From Thinopyrum elongatum (taxonomy: Eukaryota; Streptophyta; Magnoliopsida; Poales; Poaceae), in the NCBI GenBank assembly GCA_011799875.1, contig CM022299.1, positions 342,428,307 to 342,492,306 of the forward strand: a stretch of 64,000 bases of DNA, written 5' to 3'. The notes beneath the pieces were generated by a model. That model was not told the origin of the DNA, did not search any database, and saw only the letters and a program-made list of their open reading frames with translations. This document shows, one piece after another, positions 1 to 9,697 of the stretch. Within the stretch, counting starts at the first letter, position 1, and each line of letters begins with the position of its first letter. The position numbers and the translations under genes were made by a program.

Positions 1-1213
1 TTGGATGTCTCCAATGCCTTCTTGCACGGTCATCTTGCCGAGCAGGTGTTCTACAAGTAGCCCATTGGCTTCGTCGATGCCGTGCATCCGGACTACGTGT
101 GCTTGCTCTCACGTTCTCTTTACGGGTTGAAGCAGGCGCCACGGGCTTGGTACTAGTGTATCGCCGCCTTCCTGCAGTCTCTAGGCTTTCGGTCCACTCG
201 CTCCGATGCTTCACTCTTTGTGTATCATCAGGGAGCTGACACTGCATATCTGCTGCTCTACGTCGACAACATCATCCTCACGGTGTCCGCCCCCGAGCTC
301 CTTCAGCGGCTCACGACTCATCTTCGTGATGAGTTTGCCCTCAAGGACTTGGGGCCTCTGCATTACTTCCTCGGCATCGAGGTGGTCCGCCGAGCTGACG
401 GTTTCTTTCTGCATCAGCAGAAGTACGCCCATGAGCTTCTGGAGCGTGCCGGTATGCTTAACCGCAAGCCGGCAGCCACTCCCATTGACACAAAGGCCAA
501 GTTCTCTGCCCTGGAAGAGTCTGCCGCGTTCGATGCAGCGTTTTATTGCTCCATTGTTGGTGCCTTGCAGTACCTGACGCTGACATGCCCGAACCTGTAG
601 TATGCTATTTAGTAGGTGTGCCTCCACATGCACTCCTCGCGTGACTCTCATTGGGCCTTGGTGAAGCGTATCCTCCGTTACATACGTGGCACGATGTCCT
701 TGGGACTCACACTGACGGCCTCTGCCTCCACCGATCTTGTCGCCTACTCTGACGCAGACTAGGCAGGCTGCCCCGACACTCGTCGCTCTACTTCAGGCTA
801 TTGCGTCTACCTTGGGCCCTCGCTGATCTCTTGGTCGTCCAAGCGACAGCCCATGGTCTCCCGCTCGAGTGCCAAGGCAGAGTATCGGGTAGTGGCTAAT
901 GCCGTTGCGGAATGCTCTTGGCTTCGTTAGCTGCTCCAGGAGTTGCTTTGTGATGTTCACAAGGCCACACTTGTCTACTGCGACAACGTCAGGGCGGTCT
1001 ACCTCTCCGCCAACCCGGTGCATCATCGTCGTACGAAGCATATTGAGCTGGATATTCACTTCGTTCGTGACCAGGTAGCACTTGGCCGTGTTCGGGTTCT
1101 CCACGTTCCGACGATGCAACAGTTTGCTGATGTGATGACTAAGGGATTGCCTACTCCCGTCTTTGAGGAGTTTTGGTCCAGTCTCTGCATCTCCTGTGAC
1201 GCTTCGACTGCGC
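1..1213 (+). pseudogene. Ty1/copia pol 3' part (RT-RNase H), decayed
   Basis: This is the end of a Ty1/copia polyprotein, entering from the left window edge. Reverse transcriptase begins with LDVSNAFLHGHL and continues through [13 protein letters not shown]. The catalytic box reads YVDN at about 259-270, where functional copia RT has YVDD. FALKDLGPLHYFLGIEV follows. RNase H shows [21 protein letters not shown] near 750-805, then [10 protein letters not shown], and the tail has HHRRTKHIELDIHFVRDQV. In-frame stops occur near 58-60, 154-156, 598-600, near 762 and near 928, so no enzyme can be made. Copia RT/RNase H order and motifs are established; the element is dead. Confidence 0.93.
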
Positions 1214-1230
1214 GGGGGGGGGGGGGGGGG
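1214..1230 (+). other. Polypurine tract (17 G) next to LTR
   Basis: An uninterrupted run of 17 G directly precedes the LTR start TGTTGAAC. Position and composition fit the plus-strand priming tract of the copia element. The length is unusual and could be slippage in the genome or in the assembly. Confidence 0.6.
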
Positions 1231-1386
1231 TGTTGAACATATGTGTTGCATATATATGTGTATATCCTGGCCCACCCCCTAGTCTTTGTATAGTTGAGGT
1301 TGAGGCCCACATTGTACTCTTTATATACATGAACCTTCACCTGATCAATACTATCATGAGTTGCATTGCCAAACCTCTCTCTAACA
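1231..1386 (+). repeat. Short copia 3' LTR
   Basis: The segment starts TGTTGAAC right after the polypurine tract and ends CTAACA, giving the inverted ends TGTT/AACA. A TATA-like TATATACAT lies near 1321-1330. The length (about 156 bp) is short for a copia LTR. The partner LTR lies outside the window, so the right edge is inferred from the CA terminus only. Confidence 0.55.
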
Positions 1387-1429
1387 CTAAGTTTGATTAA
1401 CAAAATATCCTTGCTAGAAGTATTTTCTA

Positions 1430-1688
1430 CTCCCTTTGTTTCTGTTTATTTTTAGTTTGCGTATAAAATTTGGTCAAAGTCAAACTATGTAAAGTTTGAC
1501 TAACTTTTTAGAAAAAATATCAACATCGACAATATAAAGCTATATAGTATGAAAATTAATTTCATGATGCATCTACTAATATCAATTTCATATTGTAAAT
1601 GTTGATATTTTTCCTATAAAGTTAGTCAAATTTTACAAAATTTGACTTTGACAAATTTTATATGCAGACTAAAAAGAAACGGAGGGAG
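1430..1688. mobile_element. Stowaway-like MITE (259 bp)
   Basis: It begins CTCCCTTTGTTTCTG and ends AAGAAACGGAGGGAG, with TA on both sides (1428-1429 and 1689-1690). The terminal inverted repeat extends inward: TATAAAATTTGGTCAAAGTCAAA near 1453-1475 pairs with a matching TTTGACTTTGACAAATTTTATA near 1640-1662, so the single strand would fold into a long hairpin. TA duplication and CTCCCTCCGT ends are the hallmarks of Tc1/mariner-derived Stowaway MITEs. No coding capacity. Confidence 0.85.
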
Positions 1689-1760
1689 TACTAACTCGTA
1701 AATAGGTACTAGTGCCAATGTTATTAATGTACTTATTGCTTGCAACTTGTGTTCTTCTTA

Positions 1761-1984
1761 AGCTCTGTCCAGATTTATTAGGCCCCATTAAATTTTAACT
1801 ATAGATTTGAGTAGCAAAATATATTTTATATGTCGTACAAATAGTACTACCATTAGAATCTTCATTCAAATATGAATCTAACAATATGATTTTTGTGTCA
1901 TCTTACTTATGTTTTGCTAGTTAGATCTAGGGTCAAAATTTGACCCAAAATACAAGGAGGACTAATATATCCAAATGGATGTAG
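1761..1984. mobile_element. Second Stowaway/mariner-type MITE (224 bp)
   Basis: The left part (CTCTGTCCAGATTTATTAG, then AAATTTTAACTATAGATTTG) is mirrored by the reverse complement of the right part (CCATTTGGATATATTAGTCC, then AAATTTTGACCCTAGATCTA). TA flanks the unit at 1759-1760 and 1985-1986. The termini are more diverged than in the neighbouring MITE, so the exact ends are approximate. Confidence 0.65.
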
Positions 1985-2029
1985 TAGGCGACAATTGCGC
2001 CATATATTCAAATTCAGCCGAAGCCCTTG

Positions 2030-2565
2030 TGCGAATTTTCCTTTGGAAAGAAAGAAAGACATCCGATCTCTGTGTCGGTTGATAAACAATAATTTTATTA
2101 TTGCATAGTCTCGAAATTCAAACAACATGAAACAAAAGTCATAAAAGGGTCATATAAAACTAGGCCACAGAATTAGAATATATATTTTTAAAGCTTGTGT
2201 AATCCTTTTACCAGGCCGTCAACCGGTAGAAGATAGTCTGAGCAACAATCTTCATTGGATGCACCCAAAGGTTAAGGACTCCCACGCCTCCGCACAATAG
2301 AGACACGACTACAAATGGATCCAACTAGCTTTCTAGTTAGCATGCAAGAAATGAGATATTTCATCTTGTTAAAAACATAATTATTTCTGAACAGTTTCAT
2401 ATAGCCCATAGTAAGGTGCATACCCCCGCCCGAATTTCAGTCTTATGTTTCGGATGGATCCCTATCAACCAATTGCTAAACATATTTGTAATATTCGTGT
2501 GAGGAGGTAGATTGAAACCGAAATGGACCATATGCCAGAGGAGAGTGGCAAACAATCAACAAATG
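2030..2565 (-). pseudogene. LINE (non-LTR) 3' end, decayed
   Basis: Read on the minus strand from about 2560, the translation gives LLWHMVHFGFNLPP, ITNMFSNWLIGIHPK and IRAGVCTLLWAI-stop-NC, then GVGVLNLWVHPMKIVAQTIF and YRLTAW near 2215. These blocks match the conserved region after reverse transcriptase in plant L1-type LINEs (NITNMFGNWL, GVCALLWAIWNCRN, MDIGCxRLExVAQ). Stops and frame slips are present. The lower-coordinate part, with AATAATAAA near 2090, would be the 3' UTR. Endonuclease and RT catalytic parts are absent. Confidence 0.7.
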
Positions 2566-2803
2566 AATAAATGATGATTCGTTCTCTAAAAAAAGAATAA
2601 ATGTTGATTTATTTTAATTTGATCACAAAATCAAAAATATGTACAACCTTGCCATCTGAGTTTTGCCAAGTTTTTTTTTTGTGATTGAAGGAGGATCACA
2701 ACATTACATTCTCTACACCCTTCTCTCTTTGTTCCTTCGAGAATTACCTGATGTCCTTTCTCCTCCTCTAGTGAGACACCCTAGAGTAGAGAAGGGAGAA
2801 AGT
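2566..2803. other. Unassigned flank left of the hAT element
   Basis: AT-rich sequence with a T tract at 2671-2679. I see no gene or repeat structure. The last eight bases, GAGAAAGT, are the target duplicated by the hAT element; the same host sequence resumes at 3874. Confidence 0.5.
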
Positions 2804-3873
2804 CAGGGGCGTTCCAGAACAAAAATGTCCCGGTGTCCACGTGCACATCATATATATAAGGATGGACATCAATCAATAACATAAAATAACACACCCAACA
2901 ACACTAATTATATGGCAACGAGATTTCTTACCAAAATAATTTGTTCACTTCCATTTGAAATACTAGTTGATTATGTAAATTTGAAAAATTAAGCATAAGA
3001 ACTCCAAACAATGAACGAGTTATATTATTTAAGAAACCTTTCCATAAATTCTCATGTGATTAATTATTATTGTGTTATAAAAAATGTACGAGTTACATTA
3101 TTTGTGTTTGCATATGCAAGAATATAAACAATAAACAAAACGTATCGATTGAATGATACGATTAGGGACTTAAACTTACTCGACATTGTGCCTCGCCGCT
3201 GTCGCAGAAATAATCCTCCCCTGGTTAGATATGAATCGCAGCGAATTGTTTCCAATTGTAATAGCTTTAAATTTTAAGAGCCTAGCCATACAATTAGAAA
3301 AATAGAAATTTTAAAAAAATTGAAATTCCTACACACAGTTGAGATTTCAGATTTGAGAGAGATCGGCAATTACCAAGTGCTGAGTTGAGAGTTGAGACGT
3401 ACCTCAAATTTTCCACAATCCCTGACTGGGCGAGGGTAGATGTGGCCGGCTAGCGATGCTTGAACAACGGCGATTAGGCGGACCGGCGGCTGGCCGCGCG
3501 ACGGAGAAGGGCCGAGGACGGGCAATGCTGTGAGGGTTGAGGCACAGAAGCCGAGCGGACGAGCAACCGAACAGGAGCACGTACAGATAAGGTACAGCCG
3601 TATTAGAGGGATCAATTAATCAGATCGATAGCTTTTTTTTTCAACACGCGCACGTACAGGGACGAATGATCGATTAATTGATCGTTTCAGGAGTGGGCAT
3701 TACGTAGATGGGCTGCACTGCCTCGCTTGTGTTTGTCTATTGCTAGGCTGGCCGGTGTCCAGGTCCAAAAGTTACCGGTGTCCAGCCCAAAAATCTGGAC
3801 TATGTATATAAAGTAAACACGTATTTTACCCGGTGCCAGTGACACCGGTGTCCATAACGTGCCTCCGCCCCTG
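2804..3873. mobile_element. Non-autonomous hAT-like DNA transposon (1070 bp)
   Basis: Both ends read CAGGGGCG going inward (2804-2811, and the reverse complement of 3866-3873). The element is flanked by a perfect 8-bp direct repeat GAGAAAGT at 2796-2803 and 3874-3881. Eight-base TSDs with CAGGG-type ends are diagnostic of hAT transposons. Subterminal copies of CGGTGTCC occur at both ends (near 2832, 3755, 3777 and 3847), which resembles hAT transposase-binding repeats. No transposase (dimerisation domain or zinc-BED) can be read inside, so it is non-autonomous. The interior includes a GC-rich block at 3400-3600. Confidence 0.85.
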
Positions 3874-3881
3874 GAGAAAGT

Positions 3882-4239
3882 TCCCGGGAGATCCTTGTGT
3901 ATAGTATGTCTAGGTGGAGTGTTATCTTAGAGGGAGATGGTGTGACACCACTAGGAGAGTAAAAAAAACTCACGATACTAGGGTAAAAAAATCACCAGAA
4001 ATTTATAAGAGGTTTTCAGTGAGGCAGGGGTTAGCCGGCAAAAGGAGGTCAGGGGAGGTCCCACCTGCCTAGGTGCCCCCTGTGGGGCGCCCTTATAGGG
4101 TTGGTGCCCAAACCAGGCACCTAGGGCGCACAAGGCTCCTCCCTGGTCATTTTTTGCAATGCTTGGCCCTCATGTGCTGAAACTTCCGAAACCAATTTTA
4201 TTTTATTTTTAGAAAATTCTTTCGCCTACCTTTTCTTAC
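3882..4239. other. Flank between hAT and gypsy pol
   Basis: Host continuation of the hAT target followed by a GC-rich stretch (4040-4140) with repeated AGGTGCC/GGCGCC blocks like those in gypsy LTRs of this window. It may be the 3' untranslated or LTR part of the minus-strand gypsy element to its right, but no LTR end could be defined. Confidence 0.35.
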
Positions 4240-5507
4240 CTTTGTTAATTCTGGACTTCTGATAGGTTCTGATAGTTTTCTTTGATAAATCTTTTGGGAG
4301 AGATTAGATTTATCTCCTCAACAGTTTCGCCAATCGGGTCACCAGCAATGCAGTGTTTTAATCTCGGACCATTTACCGCCCTCGGTTTTCCTCGGTACTC
4401 ACATTCCATCAATCGCCCCTGAGCAATAAACTTCATCTATGGTGAAGGGACCTGTCCACTTGGATAAATGTTTACTTGCAAATTTCCTGAAACGAGAGTT
4501 GTATAATAATACATGGTCTCCTACCTTGAACCCTCTACATTGAATTCTCCTATCATGCTATAGCTTGACTTTCTTTTTAGACAACTTTGCATTTTCATAG
4601 GCTTCATTTCTCCACTAAAAGAAATAGCTATACATTTTGTACATATACATACCCATATGATTTTTAAAAGCGGTCGTGTAAGCCCAAAGTGTGTAATTTA
4701 ATTTATTAGACCAATCTTCCATGATTTATTAACGGTCTTATGCATAATTAACTTGATTTCTTAGTTTGGTAATTCTACTTGACCTCTGGATTGAAGATGA
4801 TAAGGTGAGACTAGTCTATGATTAACACCATACTTAGCCAAAACTTTTCCAGAAGTACCATGTATGAAATGAGAATGATTATCGGTCATCAAATACATAG
4901 GAACACCAAACCTAGGGAAAATAATTTCTTTAAGCATTTTAATGGAGGTTTAACACTTTTTTTGTAGGGATTGCTTCTACCCACTTAGTTACATAATCAA
5001 CAACTACTAAAATATGAGTGTACCCATGAGAGCTAGGAAAGGGTCCCATGTAATCAACTCCCGAGACATAATATGGTTCCACTACTAAAGAATAGTTCAT
5101 GAGCAATTCTTGATGTCTTCTAATACTGCCTATCCTTTCACACTCATCATAAGATAGAAAAAAATTACAAGCATCTTTAAATAAAGTAGGTCAATAAAAA
5201 CAAAACTATAACACCTTGTGTGTAGTTTTGTCTCTGGCATGATGTCCTCCATAAGCACTGAAATGACACCTTCTCTAGATATCCTCCAGTTCATTTTCAA
5301 GTATGCAATGTCTAATAATACCATATACTATCGTTTTATATAAATGAGGGTCATCCCAAAAATAAAGTCTCAAATCATATTAAAAAATTCTCTTTTGTTT
5401 TCCCACAAAAAAATTTCTCTTTTGTTGGTAAGTAAAATTGGGAGGAATGTATTTCGAATCAATGTAGTTGGCATAACCAACAAACCAAGGTTTAACAACT
5501 GAAGTTG

Positions 5508-5750
5508 TGTAACGCCCCGGCCAAACCCACCATCGTGGCTGCGGCGGCTGACTACTACCTAGGATCTAGACTTACCCCACAGAGCAACACTAGTCTTTTC
5601 TGCGCACTTTATGTTGAATCATGCGCATCCTCAAATTACTCCAAGCCAAGCACACTTAACTTTGAGATTTCTTTCAGATGGGCTCCAGGAAAAGAGGTCC
5701 ACCTTGTTGATATGAGTAGTCTATCATTTCTATTAAGTCAGGATGTCACA
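5508..5750 (-). repeat. Cassandra 3' LTR (243 bp), 5S box C deleted
   Basis: The downstream LTR in element sense. Compared with its partner it lacks about 27 bp covering the 5S box C core, while the box A-like AAAGTTAAGTGTGCTTGG remains near 5646-5664. The deletion explains the LTR length difference. Confidence 0.8.
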
Positions 5751-5931
5751 TACACCCCCACTCAAAGGAACCGACGTCCTCCTAATACGAATGTCCCTCT
5801 TGGCACATGTACAGTCAGACACATGTGCCATGCCACGTGCCACGACGGGCCATACGTGCCATGCACCGCATGCCCCGCACACTTGACCCTCACACGCAAG
5901 TGTAACCGCGAGGGTCGACTTTGATACCAAT

Positions 5932-6200
5932 TGTAAAGTGCCGACCAAACCAACCAGTTCCTGGCTACTGTGCGTGGCTACCACTTATGATCTAGACTTG
6001 CCCCACAAACCAACCTTCCTGCGCACTTTGTCCTAACTCGTGCGCACCTAGGATTAACTTCCCAGTTGGTCACCCATCCTCAAATTGCTCCAAACCAAGC
6101 ACACTTAACTTTGAGGTTCCTTTCGAATGGGCTCCCAGAAAAGAAGGTGCACCTTATTGATATGAGCAGTCTATCATTCCAATTAAGTTGGGGTGCCAAA
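5932..6200 (-). repeat. Cassandra 5' LTR (269 bp)
   Basis: The upstream LTR in element sense. Its terminal bases at 6198-6200 have drifted from CACA to CAAA relative to the other LTR. It holds the fuller 5S-like segment. Confidence 0.8.
6050..6117 (-). ncRNA. 5S rRNA-derived Pol III promoter segment in Cassandra LTR
   Basis: On the minus strand: AAAGTTAAGTGTGCTTGG (box A region of 5S rRNA, normally GAAGTTAAGCGTGCTTGG), then GGATGGGTGACCAACTGGGA (box C region, normally GGATGGGTGACCTCCTGGGA). Both internal control regions are recognisable. This is an LTR-embedded derivative and not a ribosomal gene; the 5' third of 5S is missing. Confidence 0.8.
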
Positions 6201-6769
6201 AGTTGTAACAACAACTAGTTGTTCATCAGGAAAACTATCATTGATAGAGAGGGGATCATCATCTACATTATATATTCTAGATAAATGATTAGCTATGGGA
6301 TTGTCCTCCCCCTTCCTATCAACAATATGCAAATCAAACTCTTGCAACAATAAAACCCACACTGTAAGTCTAGGTTTAGCATCCTTCTTGTTCATAAGAT
6401 ATTTAATAGCAGCATGATCAGTATGAATAGTGATTTAGAATCAACAATGTAAGATCTAAATTTTTCACAAGCAAAAACAACCACTAATGATTTTTTCTGT
6501 GGTAGCATAGTTTCTTTGAGCATCATCCAAGGTTCTACTAGCATAGTGAATAATATTGAGTCTCTTATATAGTCTTTATCCTAGGATGGCTTCTACAACA
6601 TTCACTAGCATCCCACATAATTTCAAAAGGTAGGTTCCAATCAGGTGGTTGAATTCTAGGTACAATAACAAGAGCTTTCTTTAATGTTTCAGAAGCTTGA
6701 ACACAATCATCATCAAAATAAAATGGCATTGTCTGTATCACTAAATGCATTATGGTATGTCTGAAGTGC

Positions 6770-7564
6770 ATTACGATACAAAGCCTTGCCTGTGAAACCT
6801 TTCCACTGCAGCCGAGAGAAGCACCCCGGTCCCACGGCACCGGAGTTACCTCACCTCCACCGGCTGTTTCGATGGCAGGGGGGGCTCGGACATTGTTTTC
6901 GCTCGTGTTTAGTAGTCTAGTGTCTTAGTTAGGACATTGGATACCCATGGCTTCAGCTCCTGCGATTGTGGGTCCTTCATATCTGGATGGTGTTTTGTGT
7001 GTCTTCCTATCGGTGTAGAGGTAATGGTTACCTTCTTTCTGCTATTTTTTGTGGTTGTATTGCGGGCAACCCCCGGCTTGAAGGGTGGAAGAAGGATCCT
7101 TGGGGGTCGGAGTTATGTGCCCTAGTAATTTTTGCGGAAGTGATGAGGCCTCCTTTTCCCCCTGGGTGTCCCCAGATGCAACAGATTGCTCTCTCGTGAT
7201 TCATGCTCCCTCTCCATCACAATGACACTCACTTCTACGCCATTGCAAAGCCGACCAAATTGTTATTCAGGAGCCTATTTGGCTATGGGAATTTTGATCT
7301 ACACAAGGCTTCTACGATGGTGGTTACTCTCTAGGGAGTTGTTCTAGCTAGACCTTAGCATAACAACTTTTTGACTGCTTGATCAAATGTCAGGGAAGGT
7401 CCGATGATGGAGTGGCAGTGATGGCGCGTCTCCGGCTTGTGATGGAGATTAAGTTTATTTGGCTCTGTAGAAATCAAGTTGTAATTTCCTTATGTGTTTG
7501 GATGTGTTGTAATGTTGGAAGTTTTTAATATAAATTCAGAAGGTTATTCACAAAAAATTGATAG
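6770..7564 (+). mobile_element. Probable 5'-truncated retroposed insertion in gypsy pol
   Basis: The gypsy reading breaks just left of this segment and may resume to its right. Near-identical GTCTGAAGTGC (6759-6769) and GTCTGAAATGC (7565-7575) bracket it, and its right end is A-rich (CACAAAAAATTG). That pattern fits a non-LTR insertion with its 3' end at the right. The contents resemble 3' UTR sequence, with only short unrecognised ORFs (6937-7125, 6966-7199). The proposed duplication has one mismatch in 11. Confidence 0.4.
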
Positions 7565-7843
7565 GTCTGAAATGCTTCATAGCACCATCCTTTTCTTTGG
7601 CAACAACATAATATTGAATGGGTTGAGGAGGCTTAGACAATCTCCGCATAAATCTGCCACCTAGTGGATGGCAACAAAGAGTTCTCCGCCAATGATTTCC
7701 AACCTATTTTGAAGAGTAAACTGATGTAGAGGTTTGACTAAATGTATTCATGAGATCATTGGTGCCGGAGGGGTATAGACTGAGGGCTTTTATCTAAAAG
7801 TATCATTACATCCTCCGTAAAAAAAACCTCGCGAATAGAGAGG

Positions 7844-9430
7844 TGATACGTCCCCAACGTATCTATAATTTTTGATTGTTCCATGCTATTATATTATCTG
7901 TTTTGGATGTTTTATATGCATTAATATGCTATTTCATATTATTTTTGGGACTAACTTATTAACCTAGAGCCCAGTGCCAGTTTCTGTTTTTTTCCTTGTT
8001 TTTGAGCTTCGCAGGAAAGGAATACCAAACGGAGTCCAAACGGAATAAAACCTTCACGATGATTTTTCTTGGACCAGAACACACCCAGGAGACTTGGAGT
8101 GCAAGTCAGAAGAGCCACGAGGCGGCCACAAGGGGGAAGGACGTGCCCAGGGGGGTAGGGCGTGCCCCCTGCCTTGTGGGCCCCTCGGTGACCCCCTGAC
8201 CTAGATCTTCCTCCTATATATTCACATATATTCCCAAACCACCAGAAGCATCCACGAAAACACTTTTCCACCGCCGCAACCTTCTGTTCCCGTGAGATCC
8301 CATCTTGGGGCCTTTTTCGGCATCCTGCCGGAGGGGGATTCGATCACAGAGGGCTTCTACATCAACTCTATTGCCCTTCCGATGCAGCGTGAGTAGTTTA
8401 CCTCAGACCTACGGGTCTATAGCTAGTAGCTAGATGGCTTCTTCTCTCTCTTTGATTCTCAATACAACGTTCTCCTTGATGTTCTTGGAGATCTATCCGA
8501 TGTAATCTTCTTTTGCGGTGTGTTTGTCGAGATCCGATGAATTGTGGATTTATGATTAGCTTATCTATGAATATTATTTGAATCTTCTCTGAATTCTTTT
8601 ATGCATGATTTGATATCCTTGTAATTCTCTTCGAACTATCGGTTTGGTTTGGCCAACTAGATTGGTTTTTCTTGCAATGGGAGAAGTGCTTGGCTTTGGG
8701 TTCAATCTTGCGGTGTCTTCTCCCAGTGACAGTAGGGGCAGCGAGGCACGTATTGTATTGTTGCCATCGAGGATAAAAAGATGGGGTTTACATCATATTG
8801 CTTGAGTTTATTCCTCTACATCATGTCATCTTACTTAAAGCGTTACTCTGTTCTTCATGAACTTAATACTCTAGATGCAGGCAGGAGTCAGTCGATGTGT
8901 AGAGTAATAGTAGTAGATGCAGGCAGGAGTCGGTCTACTTGACACGGACGTGATGCCTATATTTCATTATCATTGCCTTGGATATCGTCATAACTTTGCG
9001 CTTTTCTATCAATTGCTCGACAGTAATTTGTTCACCCACCGTATTATTTGCTATCTTGAGAGAAGCCTCTAGTGAAACCTATGGCCCCGGGTCTATTTTC
9101 CATCATATTACTTTCCGATCTACTATTTTGCAATCTTTTATTTTCAGATGTATAAACCAAAAAACCCTAAAAATATTTACTTTATCTTTTGTTTAGTTTT
9201 ATCTATCTCTATCAGATCTCACTTTTGCAAGTGACCGTGAAGGGATTGACAACCCCTTTATCGTGTTGGGTGCAAGTGTTTGATTGTTTGTGCAGGTATT
9301 GGTGATTTGTGCGTTGTCTCCTACTGGATTGATACCTTGGTTCTCTAACTGAGGGAAATACTTATCACTACTTTGCTGCATCACCCTTTCCTCTTCAAGG
9401 GAAAAAACAATGCAAGCTCGAGAAGTAGTA
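7844..9430 (+). repeat. 5' LTR of the 7-kb gypsy-like element
   Basis: Starts TGATACGTCCCCAACG and ends AGAAGTAGTA; the terminal CA has mutated to TA, as shown by the right LTR ending AGAAGTAGCA. The promoter-like TATATATT is at 8215-8222. ORFs inside the LTR are not genes. Confidence 0.92.
8215..8222 (+). promoter_or_regulatory. LTR TATA box
   Basis: TATATATT lies about 370 bp into the LTR after a GC-rich block, in the usual position for the U3/R boundary. The right LTR keeps it at 13691-13698. Confidence 0.5.
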
Positions 9431-9441
9431 GGAAGAATTTC

Positions 9442-9459
9442 TGGCGCCGTTGCCGGGGA
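9442..9459 (+). other. Primer binding site, tRNA-Asp type
   Basis: TGGCGCCGTTGCCGGGGA is complementary to the 3' end of plant tRNA-Asp (ending ...CGGCAACGGCGCCA). It starts 12 bp after the left LTR. Confidence 0.85.
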
Positions 9460-9697
9460 GATCTACGCCAAGTCAAGACATACCAAGTACCCATCATAAA
9501 CTCTCATCTCTTGCATTACATTATTCTCCATTTGCCTCTCGTTTTCCTCTCCCCCACTTCTAAAACAATTTTCGAAAAGATTTGCCTTTTCTTCGCCCTT
9601 CTTCCGTTCGTCTTTTTGTTTGCCTTTTTATTTGCCTTCTTTTTGTTTGCCCGTATGTCTTACTTGGTTTGTTTGCTTGTTCGCTTGGTAAAATTGT

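Larger units (their letters stand above)
5508..6200 (-). mobile_element. Cassandra TRIM retrotransposon with 5S-derived LTRs
   Basis: Two related terminal repeats (5508-5750 and 5932-6200) flank a 181-bp centre, and the whole is bounded by AGTTG at 5503-5507 and 6201-6205. The gypsy pol frame joins cleanly across it. On the minus strand the primer site is TGGTATCAAAGT (5918-5929), close to the initiator tRNA-Met site, and a purine run GAGTGGGGGTGTA precedes the 3' LTR (from 5751). LTR ends are TGTGACATCC and TTACA. The LTRs contain 5S rRNA-derived sequence in minus orientation, the defining trait of Cassandra terminal-repeat retrotransposons in miniature. It encodes no protein. Confidence 0.88.
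4240..7830 (-). pseudogene. Ty3/gypsy pol (RT end, RNase H, integrase), decayed
   Basis: Reading leftwards on the minus strand: a possible RT-RNase H linker near 7720-7580; then PFYFDDDCVQASETLKKALV and PPDWNLPFEIMWDASE at 6735-6600; RNase H with YLMNKKDAKPRL and VLLLQEFDLHIVDRKGEDN at 6400-6280; the integrase zinc region CHFSAYGGHHARDKTTHKVL near 5280-5210; integrase core FPRFGVPMYLMTDNHSHFIH near 4920-4850 and VSPYHLQSRGQVELPN near 4815; and the C-terminal GPY-like part LLYNSRFRKFASKHLSKWTG near 4520-4450. Many stops and frameshifts. The coding frame is interrupted by a Cassandra element and by another insertion, and resumes after each. Confidence 0.9.

Noticed and set aside
1214..1230. Sequencing or assembly error at the 17-G run
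   Set aside because: Possible in length, but its placement exactly before a TG LTR start supports a real polypurine tract.
6050..6117. Genuine 5S rRNA gene
   Set aside because: The segment covers only the internal-promoter part of 5S, is diverged, and lies in both LTRs of a Cassandra element.
7951..8271. ORF 7951-8271 and its copy at 13436-13747 as a duplicated gene
   Set aside because: The duplication is the LTR pair of one retrotransposon; no protein domain.
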